From NCBI GenBank assembly GCA_007026445.1, contig VDMD01000009.1, positions 372,001 through 436,000 on the forward strand: a stretch of 64,000 nt of DNA, read 5' to 3'. Numbering within the stretch: position 1 is the stretch's first letter; the number at the start of each line of letters is the position of its first letter. Of this stretch, positions 12,195 to 22,360 are shown piece after piece. A model generated the notes under the pieces. It saw only the letters and a program-made list of their open reading frames with translations. It had not been told where the DNA came from and ran no database searches. This DNA is from Schizophyllum amplum (lineage: Eukaryota; Basidiomycota; Agaricomycetes; Agaricales; Schizophyllaceae). The translations under genes and the position numbers were made by a program.

Positions 12195-12420
12195 GGCGGA
12201 TGGTGGTAGATGGCACAAAGGCGTATAGATGAGAAAGTGGCGCGGGGATCGAAGCTGTGCTTAAAAGCCGAGCAGAGACAATCGGCCGCGCAAGGAGGAC
12301 ACAAAGACGACTCTGCAGTCGACTGTGAAGGGGACGAGCGGGCAGCGGAGTGTGGCGACCAACAAGAGCAGATCGCGGGGGGATAACACGGAAGGTTCCC
12401 CGAGTCAGCCCGTGCAGCCC

Positions 12421-12426
12421 TATATA
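12421..12426 (-). promoter_or_regulatory. Possible TATA box for the 199-aa hypothetical gene
   Basis: TATATA in a GC-rich setting, about 230 bases upstream of the start codon at 12194. The distance is long but compatible with a 5' UTR of about 200 nt. Confidence 0.4.
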
Positions 12427-15348
12427 GGCACGATCTCTGTTTGTCCGGCACGCGCCAGCCAAACAAAAGAGATAGCCTTTTGGAAATTGATCTGAAAAGA
12501 GATCAGAACTGATCAGCGCCGCTGCCGCGTAGCCCCGCTCACCCTGGACACGCCCACACCCTCTGAAGCCTGCCTCCCCCTGCTGAATCTCCGGAATCTG
12601 CAACGCAAGGCAGACGGAGGGCGCGCTGGGCGCGCGGACGAGATGGGCGTCGTACCGGTTTGCTTTATCCCCGGATTGCCGCCGGAATCAAATCCGATTC
12701 CGACGGAAGCATCTCGTTCCCCGCGCATCGGCGCCACCCAACAGCGCCATCCACGGCCTTCCTGGTACCCTCCCATCCTCCTGCGCATCGTCCACTTCGA
12801 TCCCGACCTCCGCTGCCGCTTGCCACCCTCACTTGAGCTCGGCGATCGTTGCAACGCCGCCACACGCGCCTGCGGGAATTACGCCTTATCGCGTGGGAAC
12901 GAGGGTGCTCGGTCGAGGAACGCAGGAGGGGGGTGGCGGGCGGTGATGCGAGGGTGCGAGCCTCGAGGCCGCCAATCACAGACGCTGAACGGCTAATCGT
13001 CGAAGGTTCGCTCTTCCTTGTCGTGGCCAAGGTGGACGACGTGCGCTGCTGGCAGCAACGTAAACAAGCGTTCTGATAGCACAGACGATAGCCCTACCGT
13101 GCTACTGACGGCGCTTCCGCGCTGCCCTCCGTGCCTATCCATCCTGGGTCGCGCGGGCCAGTTGAGTCTGTTGAGTCACAGTTGAGATGCTTGCCCCCTC
13201 ACCCTGCCCAAATTGGGTAGAGAAGACCGATGTGGGGGCGCGTGCTCACCCATACCCCCTTGGGGTCTGTCAGTGCGCGCGCCGTCGCAGCCACGGGGCT
13301 CCCCGTCACGAGCTTCTCATCTTCGCCGTTGATGGGGGTTCGGGGCGATGACGTGAAGACAACGGGCACCGTTCTGACGTGTCGGCGCACGCGGGGGGCG
13401 TCATCGTGCGCAGCAGCGTATCATGAGGCAAGTGGCGTTGGCGAAAGGCCGGTAATCCGGCGAGCGACTCCAAGATGTTTGCCGGATCGATAGGCCACAG
13501 ACGTTGCACGAGTTGTATACGCGGAGGGATGGAGCTGGAGCCACATTCTAGAAAATGGCTCTGACGCAAGACGTAGCCTGAGCCGTATACGCTCCTTGTG
13601 ACCTCGCCAGCATGCCTAGAGGCACGCACTTGGAGGTACGTCTCGAAAAACCGCACGGGACGTCCTGACTCGAGGCGCAACGAGGCGCGTGTCTCAGTAG
13701 GCGCTTTCCATGTCGACAGCCGTTATTTCCCAAATAGGTGCTTGCGATCCCAAAATGGCAAATCCTCGCGGGATGTAAGCCCCCTCGAGGCGCAAGGAAA
13801 AACGAGGCAAAACATACCTCGCGGTCCCACCCTGTGCAACCCTGGGCGGCTTTGCAGTCCGCGGGGACCCTGGAGGTCGCTGGTGAGCCTCGAGGGGGAC
13901 GATGTGGAGAAAAAGAAGGACTTGGAGAGATGCATGGACGAAGTTCGACAGCGGCCTCGCGACTCGCAAACAATGAGACAGGCCCTGCGGTGGGTCGAGA
14001 AGTCAGACGCGCGCTCTCCCTAGCGCGAGGCGAATATGAGAAACACGACGATGGAAATAAAACGTCGAGGGCGTACCAGATTGGTATTTTGTGACCTGGA
14101 TGCATGGACGTCGAGTAGATAGAAGCTGAGCGCGCGCCGCAACACCCGTCTGACTACTTGTACATAGCAGAAACAGGAGGCGCTGCGCACGTCGGCGTGG
14201 AAGTCGTCCGACTTGTGAGGTGTGGCGTCTGCGGTTGTCGGTTGAAAGTCAGGTGCGAGGGCACGAATGTCGATAGAAGAACTGCCTGTCAACTTGACGC
14301 AAGATATCGACCCGCTCTCTGAATCCCCTTCGTAGATTCAGAGTTGTCACCATAAGCATGTCCAAACGTGACGACCGATAAACATGCCACCGTGGTGGAG
14401 GATGTCTTGCATATATGCGGGGGTTGGACCCTCTTGAACGAGTTCGCATACACATGACGATCATAAGACGGTCGGAACGTTAAGAAAGAGACCGGCGCAC
14501 AGCATAGTCGTAGAAGCTGCGAGACGCATGAAGGAATATCCGTCGGAGATGGAGGCAGAGGTCGACGAGAGGCGAATTTCTCGCGTTGATCGAATATATG
14601 CGTGTCGCCGCCGTGGGTCGTTCGATTATATGCGCGCGTCATAGCAGAGGCCAGTAACATCGGTGGACCCAGGACAGCGCTCGGGAGCTGTCCGTTCGAC
14701 AGAGCGATCGTTCCTCGAATCCTGGAAAGTGGACCGACTGTGTAATCGTCTTACGTTGGCGGGGCCGTTCGAGGCGGGCCGATTCGCTATAACGTGCAGC
14801 GGCAAGCTATGCGCTACATATGAGAGCGCCCGACGTGCGGGTCTGGTCCGGGTGGCCGAAAGACATTGACCGAGAGGCATATATGTAGGTCGTCAGCTCG
14901 CTGTACTCGCAACCGTTCGGTGGCCAAGAATGACGAGGTTTTTCCCATTCCTTTTGCCGTACGGTATAAACTCAGCGGTGCCGGACAAGACGGGTATGGG
15001 CAGACGAGGGTGTGTGGGTGGCACATATTGGTCCTGAGGTTTAGGGGCGAAGTGTAGCGTGACGCGTTCCCAGCCGAGAAGGACGATACTGGGAGGATAT
15101 ACGCGTAGAGCCGGCGGGTGCTAATCCGTTGTATGATATGTCCGAGTGCTTCGTTGCCTTGGAGGGTGCCAGTGCACAGGAGGAGGCAAGCTGTCAAGCC
15201 TCTTGACGACAACCAGAGCAGCAGTGCTGAACATTGCCCGTTAACAACCATAGCATGCGTAGAGAGCAGCGCAGCACTCACTCTTGGATCCAGTAGGTTC
15301 GTGAACACATTTCCCATGCAGCTCGCGGCGGAGCTCAGGCCTTGGGGC

Positions 15349-15366
15349 GACCGCATATATGCGGTC
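15349..15366. repeat. Perfect 18-bp palindrome
   Basis: GACCGCATATATGCGGTC reads the same on both strands. It could be a dimeric transcription-factor site or chance; there is no gene immediately adjacent. Confidence 0.6.
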
Positions 15367-16653
15367 CGAGAAGTCCCGGCTGCTTGTTGGTTTCGAGAGC
15401 GTATAAAGAGGGTTAGCAGTCTGAGCCAAAAGCACCTACTAGTGCTAGCGCCAGATCATGTATATTCGGCGGCCAGTGCTTGGGAATTGAGCGCCGGTCC
15501 CAGTCGGGCGCGAACAGCGACAAGAAAGCCATCGTTCCGACATGCGAAGGATTGGAGGTATATGTCAGCAGATATATGGGCATGCAAAAAGCGCGTCGTT
15601 TCGTCCCAGTAGCTTTGAGGGAGACAGCAGATGGGTGTTGAGGAGAACGTCAGCACCGTCGTCGACGTCGGGAGGTCGAAATGTCAATGTGACGTGTTGC
15701 CGCGTGACCGCGCGTCGAGTCACGGGCTTTCGCAACTTTGGGAGGCGCGCCTGTGACTCACCCCGGAAATTCAACAATGCTTCTGAACATGATGAGGGAC
15801 GTTTTCCACTGCTTTGTACGGCGCTTCTGCGACTGGAGATGAACTCAGATAAGCTGTATAGCCTTTTAGCTTTGCAAGGTAACCTCGGGCATTGCTCGCA
15901 GGCGGAACAGGAAGGCTCGAAGTGCGGTCGCTTGTGACCTCAAAGCTTCCTCTCCGCGTTATATCACTTGCAACTGGTGACTCATCAAGGGCGATAGAAA
16001 GCAAAGTTCAGTCATACGACTATGCGGTGATGCCTGGGATCGGACGGGACGCCTGACTTCCTAGACCACCGTGAACCTGCCATGGACTAGCCCAAGAAGA
16101 CCAGATCCAGGATGTCCCAGAAATTAACTCGAGCGTCCTGTCAACCAGGGCAATGGACCTCCAAAGCAATCATCACGCGACCAGACAGCGCCTGAAGAGG
16201 AGCAAAGATCCGGCCAAGTCGAACCTTGTCACCCGTTAGTCAAGGCCAACGAAGTCATCGAAAGGGCACAAGACGGAACTCAGGACGTATAACGGAAGGC
16301 AATGATGATCAAGGACGGTGGGTGGAGGATGGTTCAGTGGAGGCTGTGTGGAGGATAGTGGACGGAGGATGGCCAATGGCGGCGCGCCACGGCGAACTTT
16401 ACGCGAACGCTCAGACTTCAACGGCGTGATTGGAGATGCTCATCAGAATGCGATAATGGCGACTGCACAAAGATTACGACGTTCATGATACAACTACACA
16501 GGAGACACTTCAATTGCTGATGGGTGGAGGACAGGAGGAGGACAGTGGATGATGATGATGACAAGATGCATGGCTGCGGACGACTCCGCGAAGGCCGTCC
16601 CAATTGTGGCCGGGCCCGATGTCCGTCTAGGCCTTCGTCTGCGATCACAAAGA

Positions 16654-17145
16654 TCAATGGAAAGTCATCACCTCAACGGGGGACGAACGCACCACTGCAG
16701 CGGAGCTGCGCGCGATCTCGCCGAGGTCCAGCTTTGCGCCACCTTTGCGAATCTTGCGCGCATTAGCCACGTCCGCCGCGGTCACGCCGGACACAACGGG
16801 CGACGTAGGCTCGTCGCTCGCTGCAAAAAGACCTGTCAGTGTCGAGCGCTCTGATGATAAACAAACATAACACGCACAATACTCGCTAGCCTCGCTAGCG
16901 GTTGAGATGGCCTCATTGTCGCCCGGGGCAGCGTCCTGCTCGCGATGGACATAGCCGCCCTCCTCCTCGTCATAGTCGTTGACGTCGTACAGCGCCGCGT
17001 CCTCGAGAGCGCGCTCATGGGCGAGCGCACCCCAGTTATGAGTGCCGGCGCCATGCTTGCGCAGCGAGGCGTCAAGGCCGGTGCGCGACACCGAGCGGTC
17101 CTTCAGGAGCGCACGCGTGGAGAGGGCGCGAGCGGTGCGGGTCAT
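16654..17145 (-). CDS. Stf2-like hydrophilic protein (ATPase-stabilising factor family)
   Basis: Two exons (17145-16878, 16820-16654) splice across a 57-nt intron (GTGCGT..TTGCAG) to 144 residues. The N-terminal half contains LLKDRSVSRTGLDASLRKHG followed by AGTHNWG, the motif set I associate with fungal Stf2/Tma10-like hydrophilins: a basic SRTG element then a GxGxHNWG box. The C-terminal half carries ADVANARKIRKGG and LDLGEIARSSAAV, also typical of basidiomycete members. These are small soluble proteins linked to F1F0-ATPase stabilisation and desiccation tolerance in yeast; the role here is inferred by family only. The intron length is a multiple of three without a stop, so an unspliced isoform would also be readable. 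A TATATAA box lies 183 bases upstream. Confidence 0.72.
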   Translation of the reverse strand: MTRTARALSTRALLKDRSVSRTGLDASLRKHGAGTHNWGALAHERALEDAALYDVNDYDEEEGGYVHREQDAAPGDNEAISTASEASEYCACYVCLSSERSTLTGLFAASDEPTSPVVSGVTAADVANARKIRKGGAKLDLGEIARSSAAVVRSSPVEVMTFH

Positions 17146-18018
17146 GGTGAAAGGCGAGAGTGGCGAGTGGCAAGCGATGAACGGTGGATGGGGAGACGTG
17201 AAATGTGGCGATGGTGGTAGCAGGACAAAAGATAGGGACACGGGATTCTCGAGTGGAGTCCGGCGAGTGGAGCCGAGGAGCTTCGAGAGACAAGTGTGTT
17301 GGGCTGTAACGCCAGCACTGCGGCGCCTTATATACTCGCGCGACCCATGGCTGGGCCAGGCGTGCGTGGCCGGAACACATGACATCCACGGGTCTGCTGC
17401 CCTGCCAGTGCTGATCGCGCAATCGCTCTTGGGCCCTTCAGTTGCGCTTCCGTGTCGAATGGTCTTCGCGCCATTGTCTGTTCGTTGGGGCAAGCCGTCT
17501 GGGGCACAATTGTGAAGGACAAAGGGCGTGGGCTGATGGATGAAAGGAGGAGCCGTAGCATTTGTGGCGTCTACTGCAATGGGCCTCGAGCACATCACGT
17601 GTGCGCGTTCAATTCAGCATGTTCATTTTCCATCGTCGTGTCACTTGGGCACCGCAGCAACACTGGGTGCCCCCTTCGGAAACGTCTCCTATCTGGCGTA
17701 CCTTGCCGGACATGAAGCACGCCTTGACAGGATGTATCGCTGGATCGGCCTGCAGTTGCAGCTGCAGAAACAATCGATGCAGCGTCTTAACCTGCTGCGC
17801 GTCCTCCTCCTGATTGGCCGGTCGTCTTCGCTGATCTCTATGGTCAATTTCGTGGCGTTTGGAAGCCAAGCGTGATAAGCCACGAGAGCAAACGAGCGCC
17901 AGTTTTGAATATGATACATTGTGTGAAGTCCACGCAGCATAGATACAGCGTTGCGTACTTGTATCGGTCGTCCATGATGTGCGGCGATAGCTTACGGTCC
18001 AATGAGCTGCACACGAGC
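17146..18018. other. Promoter of the Stf2-like gene and 3' region of the mitochondrial protein gene
   Basis: Contains the promoter and 5' UTR of the Stf2-like gene at its left end. The ORFs at 17600-17900 show no motif or splice pattern I can support. Confidence 0.35.
17328..17334 (-). promoter_or_regulatory. TATA box of the Stf2-like gene
   Basis: TATATAA on the minus strand in a GC-rich background, 183 bases upstream of the start codon at 17145. Confidence 0.6.
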
Positions 18019-18955
18019 CTAGTTCGACTTGTCCTTGCTCTCCTCGTGGGCGACCTTCGGAGGCTTACTTTCCTGCAAGTAAGCGTCAACACCTACTCAG
18101 CTTATTTCCTACGCCTTCCGGCCATGAAATAGAACTTACTTGCGTGGCCGGACGTGCTTCTCCCATCTCTGTTGGGCCCGGTTTATCATTCGGCTTGTAA
18201 GTGCCTGGCCGCAGGCGTCAGTCGCGAAGGAAGCGAGAGAGGAAAAGTACCCACCTGTCCGGTCACTCGAGCCTGGTACGGTGTCTTTCTCGACCTTCGC
18301 AGTGTCCGCGACGGACTCTGCCTGCTTCTGCGAACCAGCGTGAGGGTTCCCCGCGGACGCGGAAGCATCGGCCGACTTGGGGGCGTCTTCAGACTGATGA
18401 TGGGATAGTCATGTACAGGGGACGAGCGACGCGAAGTTCACGAAGAAGTACGTCAGCTCTGCAGCGCAACCAGTAGCTTATCCTACGCACCAAAGACTTC
18501 CCAATCTCCCCTCCAACCTCCGCCTCATTCCCCTCGTCGTCCTTCATCGTGACGGAGGACGCGTCGTGTGCTCCGTGTCCACCTTCCGCGTGCTCCTTCC
18601 CTGGCGACGACGCAAGTACGTAGAAAAGGGCCGGACCAAAGATTGCGCCGGCACCGATCTAGCGAAGCGTTAGCTTCGGTTCAGAGAACTGGGAGATCTG
18701 AAGGGGCACAATCGGACATTGAGGCAAAAGCACAGGGAGTGGGAGAGGAACGTGCGGGGAGAAGTAGGGGAAGATGCGTTTATTACTTCCCACAGTGTCC
18801 TGCAATCCGAACGAAGACGCAACACTCACCAACCACGGCAGATCATTCCTCTTATGCGGGACTTCCGTCGCCTGCGCCATCCCTCGGCGCCCTGCGAACG
18901 CAGCTGGGCGCGCGCGCGTCGCGCGCAATGCGGCGGTCCTGGCAGCAGCAAACAT
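18019..18955 (-). CDS. Hypothetical mitochondrial membrane-anchored protein, 183 aa
   Basis: Five exons (18955-18830, 18658-18491, 18393-18255, 18204-18140, 18072-18019) join in frame to 183 residues. The first 25 residues (MFAAARTAALRATRARPAAF) are a textbook mitochondrial presequence: Arg- and Ala-rich with no acidic residue. One hydrophobic segment follows (NDLPWLIGAGAIFGPALFYV) and then an acidic, Lys/Ser-rich disordered tail (MKDDEGNEAEVGGEIGKSL and beyond). Small presequence-TM-tail proteins of this type occur widely in basidiomycetes without assigned function. The first intron is unusually long for the window (171 nt). Localisation to the inner membrane or intermembrane space is inferred from the presequence plus TM. 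Confidence 0.75.
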
Positions 18956-19212
18956 CTTGCGGTCTTTCGGAGGTGGTTGTGGTAAGAGTGAAGGTGAATG
19001 TAGCTCGTGTGGTTATGAGCAGAACCCCTCGGAAGGGTCCGGCGGGCTTTTATGCGCCATGACGCGCAGAGATGATGTGCGTCAGACGTGACTTCATGAT
19101 GTCAATGGCGCGCTCTGAATCACGTGGTTCAATGTTCGAAGTCCACCGGGTCCGTAAGGCGCGCGGCTGTTCCTCGCAGAATCGCGACGATTGTCAGCCA
19201 AGGCAATCTACA

Positions 19213-19590
19213 TTGCTCTTCAATGCCCGTCGGTTCTCTGTCGCACTCACCCAGCCACTACTCCCCCAGTCCCCCAGTGATAGGAACGGATAACCTCCCT
19301 TTCATAATTGCATTGGGCGCTAGTGTGGGTCTGTCTGCCTTTAGCACTGGGTATGTATTTGGATGATACTTGGTCCCGTCACTCGCTTATATTCGTATAC
19401 TACATTGCCATTGTATGTACAGGCCTTTCGGGAGGGCTAAGTCACGCAAAACACACCTGGTACCGGTTCTAAGGTGTGCGTATAGGTCCGGCATCGGTCG
19501 AACGAGTCCATCCCTTTGTCAAGGGTCCAGGTTACAACATCGTCGGGTTGATGTGGCCCGTAAAGCCTTTCCTCAAGGAGTACGTCTGAA
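19213..19590 (+). CDS. Possible small mitochondrial membrane protein, exon structure unresolved
   Basis: Two stretches look coding on the plus strand. The left one (near 19213-19350) reads NARRFSVA in one frame, resembling a presequence cleavage site, and DNLPFIIALGASVGLSAF, a TM segment, in another. The right one (about 19492-19590) reads GPASVERVHPFVKGPGYN followed by IVGLMWPVKPFLKEYV and a stop. I could not find a splice pattern that joins them cleanly: the short middle part has a stop in the relevant frame. It may be a real multi-exon gene with micro-exons or a decayed copy. Confidence 0.28.
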
Positions 19591-19725
19591 AGTGCTGGGG
19601 TCCTGCGATGGGCGATGTCGGCAAAGCCGGTTCGCGGCCTTGTTGGCTGCATCACTCACGGTCGAGAAGCGCGACGGTCTACATCGAACTGCCTCATCGC
19701 GTGCCGTTACCGAGAGTGCAGCCTA

Positions 19726-20900
19726 TTATGGCCGTAGCTTGATGTGGACGTACGGGTCGTCGGCCCACAAGCAGGTATCGAACGTGCGCATTGCCCAGGT
19801 GTTGCTCGAGTATCGCGACCGGTCTACACCGGTGCCGATGAGAAGGCCGCCCCCGTTCACGGTGGTCTGCGGATGCAGCGCATCGTAAGCATCTCGAATG
19901 ACTTCTTGTCGGTAGCGCGCGAGCTCCTCGTCCGTGACGGTTTCCTGCTCGAGCCACGTCGGATCCCACGAGACGGGGTCGCTGCGGACATGGGGCGCAA
20001 TGTCAGCTAACCACTCGCGCAGATCCGAAAGGTCGTAACCCATGCTACCCTCTTGTCCGGATTCAACGCCGGAGCGGGGAAGGACAGAGCCCCTCGCGCG
20101 CGCAGGGCGCATGTCACATCGCGTATATGGCGTGGTCAGCGCGGCCGACTTCTGCTGCCGACATGGCGCGTGGATCGTCTTGCGCATGCGGACCTCCTTC
20201 GTCGTGATACGTTTGCGCGAGTCCCGCAGAGCAGACCGCGCTGCATGGCCGTCGTCGCTGAGGGGGTGACGATGTGTCTTCCAGATATCCGGCCCGACGA
20301 GAAACGCAGTAGGTGGCTCGTGCAGCCAGCTCATGATGAGGCAGCCGACAGTGGATGTGAGCGACCGAGACTTCTTGTCCGAGTACAGGATGGGAGCACA
20401 ACGATCCAGCTGCCCGCTTGCCATAAAGGCGACGAAGAAGGGATGAGTGCGGGAGGTTATGCGGGGTAAGTCCTTATACGGTGCACGCATTGCTTTGATT
20501 TTCGCACCATCTTCGGCGTACAGTACCGGGCGTCCGTGCTTGACCATCCATAGTGGCACGACGTCGTATTCATACTCCGCATCAGGCAGCTCCTAGAGTA
20601 ATGAGTACGCAGTGCATAACGCGTGGCATCCCGCTCACCTGGAAACAGCGTCGTCGTGATTGAAGGTCGGCAGTCTGGTTATGTTTGGATATCTCTAGCA
20701 TGATGCGCAGGGTCTCTTGGGTCGGCATAAACGTCCATTGGTCTTTGAGGAGGCTCTGGGCCATATCAGATCGAACTGTGTGGGGAGGACGGATGAGCTC
20801 CCATCGCGAATGTGCTACTGAATCACTGACGTTGAATGTGATTTAGCGGGGACGCGAGGTCTATGTCGCCCTTCTGAAGACCCCAGTAGTATTCAAAATG
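19726..20900 (-). CDS. Basidiomycete hypothetical protein, possible HNH_2-like relic; 5' end not defined
   Basis: Three exons can be joined in frame (20900-20831, 20775-20639, 20592-19726). The first two encode HFEYYWGLQKGDIDLASPLN and LRSDMAQSLLKDQW, resembling the motif order W..LNID..N...LR.D.H..FD...W that I recall from agaricomycete HNH_2-like nuclease proteins. Here the position expected to be His reads Ala (SDMA). The third exon has the companion block HGRPVLYAEDGAKIKAM and PRITSRTHPFFVAFMASGQ, seen in the same set of fungal hypotheticals, then an Arg-rich region and an acidic C-terminus. A further exon to about 21030 is open (donor at 20955) but does not show the expected upstream metal-binding motif. 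Whether this is an active enzyme is doubtful; family assignment is from memory. Confidence 0.5.
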
Positions 20901-22360
20901 CTGAATCTAAAGTCATTGTCAGCTACAGGGGTCCGGGATGACATTGGTCACGTACTTGTCGCGATTGACGGTAATGACCGACGTCAAGACAGACAACGCG
21001 TTGACTGACTATGGTACAGGCCTCCACATTCTTAGACGTATATATATTCTGGGAGGGTACAGGCTGCATGTAGACCCTGTGTAGTTTGTGGGATGTCGGG
21101 CGGTCGATGTTTTGGCAATGACGGTGGGACTCGAGAGCTAGCCCCTGGATCACAATGACCGTGCTGTTGTGTGACGGTGCCGCTATTCACGTGACCGCAT
21201 GATGTTACAGTGGTTGAAGTCGAGAACACGGACGTTCCTGCGTCAGACCCTGGTCACTGTCAGACCGCTTCAGTTCGCAGTATCTTCGCGGCGAGGCGCG
21301 TTGCGCAACATCCGATATAGACTTCGAGCCGCCGACCGTCTTCGTCGTGCACCATAGTATGCAAGGCGAAAGACGAGCAAAACAAAGAACTAGGCAGCAT
21401 TTACAGCTTCTTGCAGAATAGATTGCAGTCCGGGCATCAGAATTTTCGGCCATGCGAAGGTCGAGAGCCAATCACACGCGTCATTGCAGGCCGTTGCCGT
21501 CCTGAAAGACCGTCCTGGCGACGTGATTGGCTCTCGCACGCCATGTGGCCGAAATCTCCGCGCACGGGACTGCAATCTATTCTGCAAGAAGCTGTATCAG
21601 TGGAGACGGGCCAGCCCCGCCAAGTGATCGAGATTTGGCTTTGTTTACTGATGGCAAAGTTGGCTGGGGGACTTGTCTACGCAAGATTGCACCTGCAATA
21701 CAAGTCCAATCGCTCTCCTTCAACCCGGTTATAACTCCTGACGCCCCTATCTAGGAGCTCTACAGAGCGATTCACGAAACTCGAAGATATACTGCGAGTT
21801 CCGATGTCTATATCACGCAATACTTCATCCTAAAATAATTCCTATGTAGGCCTCCTAGCTATAGGCCTCAGGATCCGTTCTTGCACACGCCGACGCGAAG
21901 CCGAGGACGACGGAAGGTTGCACTTTGTAAATGATCTCCCTCGAAGTCCTTCCGCAAACAGGAAGAGCGTAACGAAAAGTCACGGATTGGTCACGATTTG
22001 TGTTACGTCGGTGGGCCGGTCCGACGCCCCTCCAGTCGAGTTCGTCGGTTAGCATCCTTCGACGTAGGCGAGAGACCAGGAAAACCTCAGAGGCCATCTC
22101 AGGTGAAGCTGAACAGTGCTCTTGAATTTTTTCGAAGGCCAAGCGGTCCAATGACGGCCATGACAGCGTTCACAGGCGTCGTAGACAAGAATTGCGGTGG
22201 CTGTGCAGCCATCAGCTGCCGATCGCCTCGCAGGGCTGGCCCGTCTCCAGTATCAGAGCGATTGACGACACAAACAGTAAAAATACATTCAGGAAAGGAT
22301 AACTGGAGCAATAATTGGCAGACTTTTCTTCCGTGTCGCGCTCGGCTTCAGCTTCAGTGC
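20901..22360. other. Intergenic with a foldback element
   Basis: Apart from the possible 5' exon of the preceding gene (to about 21080) and the MITE-like element at 21404-21594, no gene is visible. The part near 21760-21860 is AT-rich. Confidence 0.45.
21404..21594. mobile_element. MITE-like foldback element, 191 bp, TA-flanked
   Basis: Two inverted arms of about 70 bp (21404-21475 and 21523-21594) surround a 47-bp loop. The outer 27 bases of each arm are identical (beginning CAGCTTCTTGCAGAATAGAT); further in they differ by scattered substitutions and then agree again at GAGAGCCAATCAC. Each end is bordered by TA (21402-21403 and 21595-21596), as expected for a target-site duplication of Tc1/mariner-type transposons, whose termini often begin CAG. 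There is no coding capacity, so mobilisation would need a transposase supplied elsewhere. Confidence 0.75.

Larger units (their letters stand above)
12195..16653. other. 4.5 kb gene-poor stretch
   Basis: No ORF here has a recognisable motif, good splice structure or continuous coding bias. GC-rich parts (12500-13500) contain long spurious frames on both strands. Short TATA-like motifs occur near 14964 and 15401 without a credible gene downstream. Direct TGGAGGAT-type purine-rich repeats lie at about 16318-16372 and 16522-16562. An 18-bp palindrome lies at 15349-15366. This may hold non-coding RNA genes or degraded sequence. Confidence 0.4.
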
